From Plasmodium brasilianum (Eukaryota > Apicomplexa > Aconoidasida > Haemosporida > Plasmodiidae), in the NCBI RefSeq assembly GCF_023973825.1, contig NC_090126.1:1411001-1475000 (forward strand): a DNA stretch of 64,000 nucleotides, in the 5' to 3' direction. A program made the translations under genes and the position numbers. Below are positions 1 through 9,324 of this stretch, one piece after another (the first letter of the stretch is position 1; each line of letters starts with the position of its first letter). Below the pieces are notes generated by a model. That model had not been told where the DNA came from. It saw nothing but the letters and a program-made list of their open reading frames with translations, and ran no database searches.

Positions 1-611
1 ACCAAATCTTTGAAAAGAATAAATCTCGTCCGTACAAAATTACGCTGAACTATTTAGTCTTTTTTATAAATGGGCATATTACCTGTACTGTTCATAATTT
101 TTTTACCAATAATTATGAAAAATTAACTAAATCACAGGACAAAATTTATTTTATAAATATACAAAAGAATGATTTTATTAAAAACATGTTTGTTGAAACA
201 ACCTTATATTTTTTGGAGTACCTCTTTTCATATATAAGTGGTACTATCAGCTTTATACGTAAAGGTGAAGGCACAACCCCAGCAAAAAAAATAGTAACAA
301 ATGCGGAAGCGGAAAAAGATGAAATAGAAAAAAAGGAGGAAGAAAAAAACAAAAGTCATTTTAATGTATGCAAAATATTTTGCTACGAAATAGAGCAAAA
401 CGTGTGTGAAATAAAAAAAATATATAAGGTAAAAAGGAAGGGAAAATTTTTTTTAAACGTTTTTATATTTTCAAAAAAAGATCTTCTCTTTGTTTATTCG
501 TACAATAAAAAGAATAAAAGTGCCATATTCAACCCTTTTTTTGTCAAATTTTTAAATCAAAATGAATTATATGACGTTTATTTAGACAGATTAAACTTTA
601 GGAACGCATGA
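1..611 (+). CDS. 3' part of an unidentified Plasmodium protein (5' end outside window)
   Basis: The reading frame is open from base 3 of the window and ends at TGA 609-611, so about 202 C-terminal residues are visible and the true start lies upstream. An internal ATG at 186 is not needed as a start because the upstream frame (…YKITLNYLVFFINGHITC…) already looks coding. The visible part has a hydrophobic/aromatic stretch (LYFLEYLFSYISGTISF), then a Lys/Glu-rich linker, then a basic segment (KVKRKGKFFLNVFIFSKKD) and an aromatic-rich tail. I do not recognise a family. The stretch LYFLEYLFSYISGTISF could be a short membrane segment, but its aromatic content makes this uncertain. It lies in tandem with, and about 1.5 kb upstream of, the ABCG transporter. 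No intron is required in the visible part. Confidence 0.75.
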   Translation, partial: QIFEKNKSRPYKITLNYLVFFINGHITCTVHNFFTNNYEKLTKSQDKIYFINIQKNDFIKNMFVETTLYFLEYLFSYISGTISFIRKGEGTTPAKKIVTNAEAEKDEIEKKEEEKNKSHFNVCKIFCYEIEQNVCEIKKIYKVKRKGKFFLNVFIFSKKDLLFVYSYNKKNKSAIFNPFFVKFLNQNELYDVYLDRLNFRNA

Positions 612-755
612 GCCAGGGAGCATAATGAGAATAAGGAATAAGCTGGTCAAGCTACACATGAAGGGTGAGGTCTTGCTTATTCCAAAGTGCCGAAAGGATG
701 GCATGATTTTTTTGAAAAAAAAAAAAAAAAGATACATGCACACATACATACACAT

Positions 756-799
<44 letters not shown>

Positions 800-2125
800 G
801 CTTCCCTTCCTTTTAGGGATATAATCCCCTTTTGCATAATTTGACCAGGTCAATAATTCCGCACGTCAAACTCTGTTGATGCAAAATCAAAATAGCTTAC
901 CATTCTGAACTATTAAGATATAGATCATAATTATGTAGGCAGGAAGAACGAAACATCCCAAAGAATAAAAAAAGAGAAGCGTTTATTATATAAATCTTTA
1001 TGATTTTATTTTTGTTTTTATATTTTTTTACTTTTATATCTGCCGTAGCAGAACCTTAAGTACATGTTTTTTTCCCCCCTTTCTTTAAATGCCCTATATT
1101 ATGACATATTAATTGAAATAACATATATTTTTTGTAATTTTTAAAAACAAATTTTGAAGTGGTCAATTTTTTTAGTAATGTATGTATAATATTAATTTGG
1201 TAAAAAAAAAAAAAAAAAAAAAAAAAATTGAACTTGACCTTTTTTGTTTATTTCCTGACAATATGTTTGAGTATTCCCTTTACACATACATGATGGTCAA
1301 TTTTTTTTTTTTTTATTACGTATTTTTTTCCTTCGTATTTTAATCCTTTGTATTTTATTCTTTAGTATTTTAATCCTTCGATTTTAAGCTTTCATATCTT
1401 ATTCTTTCTGTTTTATCCTTTCGTATTTTTTCTTTTTTTTATATCTTTTATTTTGTTCATTTCTTTTCCTTTTTCTTTTCCTTTTCCTTTTCCTTTTCTT
1501 TTTCCTTTTCTTTTTCTTTTTTTTTTTTTTTATTTGAGGTCCTAAAAAAAATAGAAAAATATTAATATAGAGAAAATTCCAAAAAAAGAAAAACATCTAG
1601 ACAGAACGTTTAAAAAGAGGTACACAATATAAAAAAAAAAAAAAATAAGAAAAAGGATATACAGTAGACTTGAGCGAACACAGTTTGTGCCTACACGGGT
1701 TATATCCAAACTCCTTTACAAACACATAATAATACAATACACCAAATGCACACCTGTGCAAAGAGGTAAGAAGCAATTTGGAATAAGAAAAAAGAATTTC
1801 AAGCTCTTGATAAATATATAGGCAAAATCATTGCGTAAAATAATGCACAACCGTAGAGCACGGGGTGGAAGTGAGGGTATGACAAATTTACTCTAGTCTG
1901 AAGCGGCACAGGAAAAGGTGGAAAATAGAAAATTAGAGAAGTAGAAATATAAAAAATTAAAAAAGTAGCAAAATAGAAATATAGCAAAACAGCAAAAAAC
2001 TGCCATTTGTGCTGATCCTTTTTTTCCTTTTGTTTTTCACATTTCTATTTCGCCTATCTATATTTGCCCATCTTTCCCATCTACCTGTCCATTCTTTTTC
2101 ACCAGGCATCTCCAGCAGCAAAAAA
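612..2125. other. Intergenic spacer with poly(A), (TA)n and a C/T-rich run; possible 5'UTR intron end
   Basis: No convincing gene is seen. It contains a (TA)n run at about 766-797, an A-tract at about 1202-1227, and a long pyrimidine run of TTTTCC-like units at about 1430-1530. Just before the ABCG start, a pyrimidine-rich stretch ending in ...TTTTTCACCAG at 2105 looks like a splice acceptor, so a leader intron of the transporter may end there. The region presumably holds the 3' flank of the left gene and the promoter and leader of the transporter. Confidence 0.6.
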
Positions 2126-4114
2126 ATGGACGATGCAAGTGGGGCGGCAAAGGGGGGCCAGGGCTTACAGCATGACAAAATAAAGTACGAATTTTCAAAT
2201 GTAAAATACACAGTAGATCATGGAAAGCTAGAAATATTGCACGGAATTAAAGGTATGTTATTACCTAAAACGATAACAGTTATAATGGGTCCGAGTGGAA
2301 GTGGTAAAACAACCTTATTAAATATTTTATCATTGAAAGTAACAGATGGTGTTCAAGGGAAATTTCTAATTAATGGTATGAATAGAACAAAACATATAAA
2401 AAGCCATATGGGTTATGTGTTACAAGATGATTATTTTTTTTCAAGACTAACAGTATATGAAACCATCGAATTTACAGCTAAATTAAAATTAGATATAAGA
2501 GACAAAAATAAATTAACCCAGTTAGTTAACTCTGTTTTAGATATTATGAGTTTAAGTCATGTAAAGGATACTATTGTAGGAGATGCATTTATAAGAGGAA
2601 TAAGTGGTGGTCAAAGAAAAAGGTTGTCTATTGCAAATGAAATATTATCAAATCCTCCTTTGCTACTAATGGATGAACCAACGAGTGGTTTAGATTCATC
2701 ATCTGCTTTATCATTAGTAGAATGTATTCAAAGAATAGCTACCATGTCAAATACGACAATAATTTCTTCATTACATCAACCAAGTAGTCAAGTTTTTGCA
2801 AAGTTTGATAGACTAATTGCTATTACCAATGGATATATCATATATCATGGGAAAACAACAGAACTAAATAAATATTTAAAAAAAATTGGGTTTATTTGTC
2901 CTTATGGATGGAATGTAGCTGATTACTTAATGGATATATTATGTAATAACAAATTTGAAATCATATTATTAGAAAATTACAATAAATTCCTTCAGTTTGA
3001 TAATGAAGAGGGGTATTTTATGAACATAAGTGCTATTAACAATACAGTGATTCATGATGATTACGATGCTTCTATGGAAAGGGAGTTAAGTGCAGCAGAG
3101 TTGAAGCAAAAGGCGGATAGTGGGTATTGCGGTAGTGGCAGTGCCGGTGGTAGCGCCAAGGTGCAGATCGTTTCAATGCAAGAAAGTAAGGCAAGGGAAC
3201 AGGATCTAATGAAGCTCAAGTCAGTGGAGATATTAATTTCTTTGCAAACAAGAAAGACGCCATATTTAAGACAAAATTTTTTTTTATTAATAAGAGGATT
3301 AAAAAAAATTATAACGGATGAAATAACGATAGTTAAAGTAATCGATTTGGTAGTCATTTTAACTTTATTTGGTTTCTTATGGTTAAAAACATTTAAAGAA
3401 GATACAGAAGAAGGTATAATAGATACTATTGGTGCAATATTTTTTATCCTTTCTTATTGGACATTCTATCCAGCTTATTTGTCTTTATATTCTTTCCCAT
3501 CAGAAAGAGAAGTAATAGCGAAAGAAAGAAATATGAAAACCTTTCAAGTTAGTAATTATTTTTTTTCAAAATTGTGTGCAGAATTTATTTATTTTTTTAT
3601 TATAATAGCTTTTTGGATGCTTGTAACACATTTAGTTCTCTATGGCACTTTTAAGGTAGGTATATATATAAGTTATGCAATTGTTACTTTGTTAAATGCT
3701 CTTATTAGTTGTTCATTGGGATATTTTATATCAACATTATTTGATAATTTCAGTAAAGCTGTAAGCTTTTTATCGGTTGTTCTTTTAACTATGACTTTAA
3801 CTAATGGATTTTATGTAGAAATTGCAAAATTACAAATCCCATTTAGATACTTACAATGGTTATCTTATCAAACATATTCTGCTTCTATACTAGCAAAGAT
3901 CAAATATGACAATGCTCTTATTAAATGTTCTCCAGAAAATTTATCTCAACAATGTAAAAATCATGGCGTATTTCCTGGTAATGTAATTATAGATAAGCGA
4001 TTTGCCAAATTACATATTTCCATTTCGGTCCTTATTTTAATTTCCTTCTATGTGATTATTAAAATATCCACTTACATTTCTTTGCGGTGGTCCCATGCCC
4101 TAAAAATGAAGTAA
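2126..4114 (+). CDS. ABCG2: ABC transporter G family half-transporter (ABCG2-like)
   Basis: This is a reverse-orientation half transporter of 662 residues: nucleotide-binding domain first, then six membrane helices. Visible motifs are Walker A GPSGSGKT (55-62), signature ISGGQ (159-163), Walker B LLLMDEPTSGLD (179-190) and the following SSLHQPSS switch region. Six hydrophobic segments follow between about residues 400 and 655. ABCG halves work as dimers that move lipids, sterols or xenobiotics. In P. falciparum, as I recall, the single ABCG protein (gABCG) is about 660 aa, sits on neutral-lipid organelles of gametocytes and affects their lipid content. The ATG at 2126 is chosen because it restores that family length. 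The frame is open further upstream, but only to a GTG at 2009 and through a T-rich, non-coding-looking stretch. A Gly/Ser/Ala-rich linker (about 330-350) is less AT-rich than its surroundings. The stop overlaps a GTAAGT string that resembles a splice donor, probably by chance. Confidence 0.95.
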   Translation: MDDASGAAKGGQGLQHDKIKYEFSNVKYTVDHGKLEILHGIKGMLLPKTITVIMGPSGSGKTTLLNILSLKVTDGVQGKFLINGMNRTKHIKSHMGYVLQDDYFFSRLTVYETIEFTAKLKLDIRDKNKLTQLVNSVLDIMSLSHVKDTIVGDAFIRGISGGQRKRLSIANEILSNPPLLLMDEPTSGLDSSSALSLVECIQRIATMSNTTIISSLHQPSSQVFAKFDRLIAITNGYIIYHGKTTELNKYLKKIGFICPYGWNVADYLMDILCNNKFEIILLENYNKFLQFDNEEGYFMNISAINNTVIHDDYDASMERELSAAELKQKADSGYCGSGSAGGSAKVQIVSMQESKAREQDLMKLKSVEILISLQTRKTPYLRQNFFLLIRGLKKIITDEITIVKVIDLVVILTLFGFLWLKTFKEDTEEGIIDTIGAIFFILSYWTFYPAYLSLYSFPSEREVIAKERNMKTFQVSNYFFSKLCAEFIYFFIIIAFWMLVTHLVLYGTFKVGIYISYAIVTLLNALISCSLGYFISTLFDNFSKAVSFLSVVLLTMTLTNGFYVEIAKLQIPFRYLQWLSYQTYSASILAKIKYDNALIKCSPENLSQQCKNHGVFPGNVIIDKRFAKLHISISVLILISFYVIIKISTYISLRWSHALKMK

Positions 4115-4182
4115 GTAGGGCACCCGCGACTCGCCTTGTGCGTATGTTTGACTCAGTACATATACCTGCATGCATGCATAAG

Positions 4183-4225
<43 letters not shown>

Positions 4226-5262
4226 GTTTATACATGTGGTAATATATTATTTGAAAATAAGACCCTTTCTTAGCAAATGTATGTTATGCAGATTTGCACA
4301 TACGAGAATTTGCCCATTTGTTCATATGAAATTTTTCCCGTTTGAACATACAAAATTTTACCCATTTGCGCATAAAAAGTTTTACCCATTTGCGCATAAA
4401 AAGTTTTACCCATTTTCACGTTTGAGCATTTCCATACGAATGAGCCCAACATGCCAACTTGGAAAATCATTCAACACATGATTTTTATAAAAATATAAAA
4501 AACAGGATATTATTTTTTTCTGTTTTTTTAAAAAGAGCGAATTTTATTTACTTTTCTTTTTCTTTTTCTTTCTTTTTTTTTTTTTTTTTTCTTTTCGTGC
4601 GTGCCTACAATCATATGATGTGTGCACACGTATGTATGCATAACTCTCTTTTAAAGAAGTAAAAGATTGTTTTTCTCCACTCAAACACCGAATTTAGAAA
4701 ACTTGTAACTAAAGCAAAATTTCTCTTTAAAAAACAAAAGCTTTCATGTTTAGTCTTATTTCCAGTGATTATGCAAAAAGACTTGTGTCGTCCAGGTAGA
4801 CACAAGAGATAAAATAGAATAAAAAAAAAAAAAAAAATTTTAATTACTTCGAAATGTACCTTCATTTTCCCTTCAAGTATTTTAAGAAGAAAATTTAAAG
4901 AGTGTTCAGAGAAACGCACTAATGTCTTTGCCTCTAATGATGCGTTAACGGATTGCATATAATGGTTCATGAAGAGGACCCTCAAGAAAAAAAAAAAAAA
5001 AATTCTACGTACATACGTACATACGTGCATACGTACATATATATGTATGCATATATTTATATATTATATGTATGTGTAAATATTCGGATGATACTAAAGG
5101 AATGTAAAAACTCCCCTGCAGATATGTCGACTGAATACATCCCTCCAAATTTTGATAAGACAATGTGAAATATCATAAAATAATTGTTAAATACTTCTCA
5201 AAACTGATGATTAATTTATTTTTACATTCATTTAATTTTCATTTATAACAATTTACTTTTCT
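4115..5262. other. Intergenic spacer between ABCG gene and MORN gene
   Basis: It holds a TGCATGCATGCAT run at 4167-4179 (TGCATGCA is the recognition sequence reported for some Plasmodium AP2 factors), a (TA)n run at about 4193-4224, and a short tandem repeat built on CCCATTTGCGCATAAAAAGT at about 4300-4420. Between about 4660 and 5168 there are several short coding-like stretches on both strands (see findings), but no gene I can support. Confidence 0.5.
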
Positions 5263-6612
5263 ATGTCACAAATAATTTATATGAACAAGGAAAAAACTAA
5301 GGGAAAGTACGTTTATCCAAATGGAAACGTATATATAGGAGATTTTAAAAATGAAAAGTTCCATGGGCAGGGTATAGACAAAGCCGAAGATGGGAAAAAA
5401 AGAGAAAAAAAAAAATTCGTGCTACTATTATTGCATGTTCATAAATATTAGGAAATTGTGCATAATATGCCTTACGTGTACATACATGTGTGCATATACA
5501 TATACTTACACATATACAGACACATACACATACACTTACACATAGACATACACATACACTTACACATACACTTACACATAGATATACACATACACTTACA
5601 CATAGACACACACATACACTTACACATATATATACATTTTTATTTTATTTATTTTTTTTTTGGTGCCAGGAACTTTAATTTTTAAGGAAAAAGGGAAATA
5701 TAAGGGAACTTGGGAAAACGGGAAAGAGGTTACTGGTCAGTATTACTTTAGTGATGGGTTACAATATGCAGATAAATGGAAATATTTAATTGATAGTCCA
5801 TATTTTCACAACGAACAAATTAACAGCAACGAAGTTATTTACATGGAGAAAAAAAGAAATGCCTACTTAGACAATATTTACGATATAGGTATGCATTTCA
5901 CTTTTTTTTTTTTACTCTGCACCCATAATTAGATACATACTTGCATAATCCAAATATATGTAGTACCAATAACGGACTTATTTGTGAAGCGGTTGTTCCT
6001 TTTTTTTTTTTTTTTTTTTTTTTCATGTTTACTTGTTTAAAGAATTTCTTAAATTTTTGGCTATTTGTTTATAAATTTTGTTTTTTTCGAATTTTGTACA
6101 TACCCTTTTTTTTTTTTTTTGTCTATTTGTTCATATATTTTTTTTTATTTTTTCTGTTTGTTCATATATTTTTTTTTATTTTTTCTGTTTGTTCATATAT
6201 TTTTTTTTATTTTTTCTGTTTGTTCATATATTTTTTTTTATTTTTTGCTGTTTATTCATATATTTTTTTTTATTTTTGCTGTTTATTCATATATTTTTTT
6301 TTATTTTTGCTGTTTATTCATATATTTTTTTTTATTTTTGCTGTTTATTCATATATTTTTTTTTTTTTTTACTTGTGCATAAATTTTTTTTTTTTTTTTT
6401 TGGTGCATTTTCATTTTCTCTCCTTCCCCCGCTGTGCTAAAAATGTATGCCATGTTTATAACTTCTTTGAATGATGGTCTTTTTTTTTTGAAGGAGATGG
6501 TTACTGCAAAATGGATGACAATTTCGTCTACGCTTTCGTCGATAACAAAGAAATAAGAAAAGTAAATGAAAGAGAAAAAAACTGGATAAAGAACCACTGT
6601 GCCAAATATTAA
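5263..6612 (+). CDS. Three-exon MORN-repeat protein
   Basis: Predicted exons are 5263-5371, 5670-5888 and 6494-6612, giving 148 residues. Donors are G|GTATAG and G|GTATGC, acceptors are GTGCCAG|G and TTGAAG|G, and all phases agree. Residues 13-60 show MORN units: GKYVYPNGNVYIGDF...FHGQG across the first splice, then GTLIFKEKGKYKGTWENGKE. A weaker unit (YYFSDGLQYADKW) follows and the C-terminus (KNWIKNHCAKY) is basic. MORN repeats in apicomplexans bind lipids or scaffold the inner membrane complex, the basal complex or the axoneme; which applies here is not visible. No signal peptide or membrane helix is seen. Both introns are filled by tandem repeats: an ACACATACACTTACACATAG type in intron 1 and a T-rich unit of about 31 bp in intron 2. 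The start is the first in-frame ATG before the first MORN unit. Confidence 0.78.
5507..5632. repeat. CA-rich tandem repeat in MORN intron 1
   Basis: Degenerate units of about 18-20 bp (ACACATACACTTACACATAG) fill most of the intron. The repeat stays open in two frames and so makes spurious His/Thr/Leu ORFs. Confidence 0.8.
6120..6370. repeat. About 31-bp T-rich tandem repeat in MORN intron 2
   Basis: TTCATATAT recurs about every 31 bp from 6130 to 6348, eight copies, each followed by a long T run and CTGTTTGT or CTGTTTAT. It creates three overlapping Phe/Ile/Tyr ORFs that I treat as artefacts of the intron. Confidence 0.85.
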
Positions 6613-7304
6613 AGAAAAAAACTTACATTAATATATATGTAGAGATATTTCCTTAAAAACCTTTTTTTTTTTTTCCCGCTGAAAAGTTTAGCTAATTAAC
6701 GTGGGCATATTGCAAATGTAAGCGCATATATGCACACACACATGCAGCATAACGAACTGCACTTTCTCATAGCACATTTTGCATAGAATATGTTTTAGAG
6801 AGAATGCTGCAAAACTAAAAATGCATTTTTCGTAAAAATGGGAAATGGAACACATTTCTTTACTAGTTTCCCTATTTTTTTTTTAACGTTCCAAAGGTAC
6901 ATTATCTTCCAAGTTTTTTAAAACTTCCCTTCAGTCAAACTTATAGGACTACAGCCTTTTAATAAAAAAAAATTGTATTTCTCTTAATAAATTACGGTCA
7001 TAATATGTTCATTCAGTTTGAAGGCTATTTAAAAAATTTCTTTTTTTTTCTTTTCTTCCATTTTGCAATTTTACCTTCATTGTTAAGGCGATGCACCTAC
7101 ACTCGTGCTACTGAGCCTATTTTCATTTAATTACTCGATTGAGAATTTATTTCCATTTTTGTACTCTGCGTTGGATTCTAAATTGCACCAAAGCTGCATG
7201 GGCTCATTTCGTTTAGTGTTCAAGGAATTCCTAAGGTAAAACTGGGCTTTGAGTAGTGGCAGTAGTAACAGCAGCAGCAGTATAGTACTGCACGCTCAGG
7301 AAAA
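6613..7304. other. Intergenic spacer
   Basis: No gene seen. Contains T- and A-rich runs, and a CAG/TAG-rich patch (GTAACAGCAGCAGCAG at about 7265-7280) shortly before the dynein start. A CTCAG at 7296-7300, four bases before the ATG at 7305, could end a leader intron. Confidence 0.5.
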
Positions 7305-9215
7305 ATGATAGACTACTACTACTGCTACACGAAAAAGAAAAGCGATATTGGTAAAAAGTGCTGCTTCACCAAGTCTACAAGTCAAATAATAGGGCGAATA
7401 GAACCAAATGAAGAGTTAAAAAAAAAATATATGTATAAAGAGAATATATATTATAATGATGATAATATAAGAAAGTTTAGTGAGCAGTATGTTAATATAG
7501 AAAGTGTAAAATTAGAAAATAAGTTTTTTTATCATAATGAAGGTGGATGGACTAAAGACATAGATATCAGTGATAAACAAAATAAGATAAAATATATTAA
7601 AAGATTGGATAAAGATGTGAATCTAATAAATAGTTTAAAAATACTAATGAATGAAACAACGAAAATTTTACATAAAAATAATAGTATTAATATATATGAA
7701 GAATATTTTAAGGATGATTTGCAAAAGGAAGAAAATTTTAAAATTAAATCAATTATAATAATTAAGGATAAAATTCGAAAGTATAAAAGATTTATTACAT
7801 CTATTAAATGGTCAACTGATAATACACACAAATTAGCTATCTCTTACTGTGTTAATGATTATCAAAAAATTTTAAACAGTTCCCCAAAAAACTGTTTATT
7901 ATATAATTTGAATCAAGTTAATAGTCCATATCAAACATTATATTCAAAAACGTTTATTAGATGTCTACGTTTTAATCATAAAAATCCTGATTTGTTATTA
8001 GCGGGTTCTTATGACGGTACAGTTAATATATGGGATCTAAGAAAAAAAAATACCTTATGTGAATCATCTTCAATAAATGTTAGTCATAAAAACATTGTCC
8101 AAGATATCATATGGTTACAAACGAAAACAAATAATCATTGCTTATCTATTTCGAATGATGGTTTATGTTTAATATGGGATGTTCGCAATTTTTCGAACCA
8201 TATAGAATCTTTTTATCTAAATAAAGATCCCAGAGAAGTGTGTGAATTGGTAGGAACCGCCAACTTAGATGCAGACAATTTGAAGCTTTCCGATGGGGGG
8301 GTGGTAAACACCGCAAATCTGGTTAGTACTTATACAGAACGTGTTTCAACACAGGGATTAACTAGCAGTACAGCACCAGGAGTAGCTACCAGTTCAGCTA
8401 CAGGAACAACTACCAGTCTGACTCATCCAAATCAGGTAAGAGGAAACATTCCTATTGCGAATGATTTGAATAACGAGTTACCATCGGGGAGTTGCACAAA
8501 CTTATGTTACAGTGCAAATTGTTTAGAGTGGAACCTCGAAGCAGGACCATCAAAAATACTAGTAGGATCAGATGAAGGGTATATTTTATCCTTATCAAAA
8601 AGACAAACTAAAAATCTTGAAATGCTACAAAAATATGGAGCATCAAATGAAAAACATTTATCTAGTATTACAAGTATAAAAAGAATACCTGTTAATCTCA
8701 AATATTTTTTATCAACAGATAAATGGGGTTTTAATATATGGTCAGAAGACATAAAATTTCCTATCATTTCGAATTATTATGATGAATGTGTAATTAATAA
8801 AGGATACTGGATTTATGATTCCTCTTTTTTCATGTTAATAAGAAAAGATGGTTACTTAGATTTTTGGAATTTACTTTACAATTTCAATGAACCCATTATC
8901 AAACATAAAATATGTAATTGCTCAATCACAGAAATAGATGCACATGTTAATAATAAATATATTTCTGTCGGAAATGAACAAGGCGATATTCATATATTAA
9001 AACTAGGGGATAGCTTTTGTAAAAATTCGAGTGAAGAAAAAAATGCCCTAGATGAACTATTTGAAAGAGAATCAAAAAGAGAAAAAAATTTAGAATATAT
9101 TAGAAAACAGCTCAACTGTATTAAGAAAAAGAAAGAATATTTAAATGCTCAAGATGTTCAAATAATGGACGATGCTGTCAGGGAGACTGATAGGGAGTAC
9201 GAGTCCGTAATTTGA
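7305..9215 (+). CDS. Axonemal dynein intermediate chain, DNAI2/IC2-like (WD repeats)
   Basis: A 636-residue single-exon protein with an N-terminal extension followed by a WD-repeat propeller. The block around residues 195-297 follows the dynein intermediate chain pattern closely: a segment SPYQTLYS, then FNHKNPDLLLAGSYDGTV with NIWDLR ending at 246, then WLQTKTNNHCLSISNDGL and IWDVR. Later blades are visible as ILVGSDEGYILSL, YFLSTDKWGFNIW, MLIRKDGYLDFWN and YISVGNEQGDIHIL. The C-terminus (about 585-630) is a charged coiled coil. In ciliates, algae and animals DNAI2/IC69 is part of the outer dynein arm; Plasmodium builds an axoneme only in male gametes, so expression in male gametocytes is expected. 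A Thr/Ser-rich, non-repetitive insertion (about 318-385) interrupts the propeller. Length is close to human DNAI2 (about 605). A cytoplasmic dynein intermediate chain is the alternative, but this pattern fits the axonemal type better. Confidence 0.85.
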   Translation: MIDYYYCYTKKKSDIGKKCCFTKSTSQIIGRIEPNEELKKKYMYKENIYYNDDNIRKFSEQYVNIESVKLENKFFYHNEGGWTKDIDISDKQNKIKYIKRLDKDVNLINSLKILMNETTKILHKNNSINIYEEYFKDDLQKEENFKIKSIIIIKDKIRKYKRFITSIKWSTDNTHKLAISYCVNDYQKILNSSPKNCLLYNLNQVNSPYQTLYSKTFIRCLRFNHKNPDLLLAGSYDGTVNIWDLRKKNTLCESSSINVSHKNIVQDIIWLQTKTNNHCLSISNDGLCLIWDVRNFSNHIESFYLNKDPREVCELVGTANLDADNLKLSDGGVVNTANLVSTYTERVSTQGLTSSTAPGVATSSATGTTTSLTHPNQVRGNIPIANDLNNELPSGSCTNLCYSANCLEWNLEAGPSKILVGSDEGYILSLSKRQTKNLEMLQKYGASNEKHLSSITSIKRIPVNLKYFLSTDKWGFNIWSEDIKFPIISNYYDECVINKGYWIYDSSFFMLIRKDGYLDFWNLLYNFNEPIIKHKICNCSITEIDAHVNNKYISVGNEQGDIHILKLGDSFCKNSSEEKNALDELFERESKREKNLEYIRKQLNCIKKKKEYLNAQDVQIMDDAVRETDREYESVI

Positions 9216-9284
9216 TGGTCAGTTTTCTTGCCATTGAGTGCGGGGGCAAAACATGGGAAAAAAAAAAACAAAATAAATAAATGC

Positions 9285-9324
<40 letters not shown>

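Noticed and set aside
2009..2125. 40-codon N-terminal extension of the ABCG transporter
   Set aside because: It begins with GTG, is T-rich, crosses a likely splice acceptor, and would make the protein longer than the family.
5941..6474. Three overlapping ORFs of 105-177 residues rich in Phe
   Set aside because: They are intron 2 of the MORN gene, filled with a T-rich repeat of about 31 bp.
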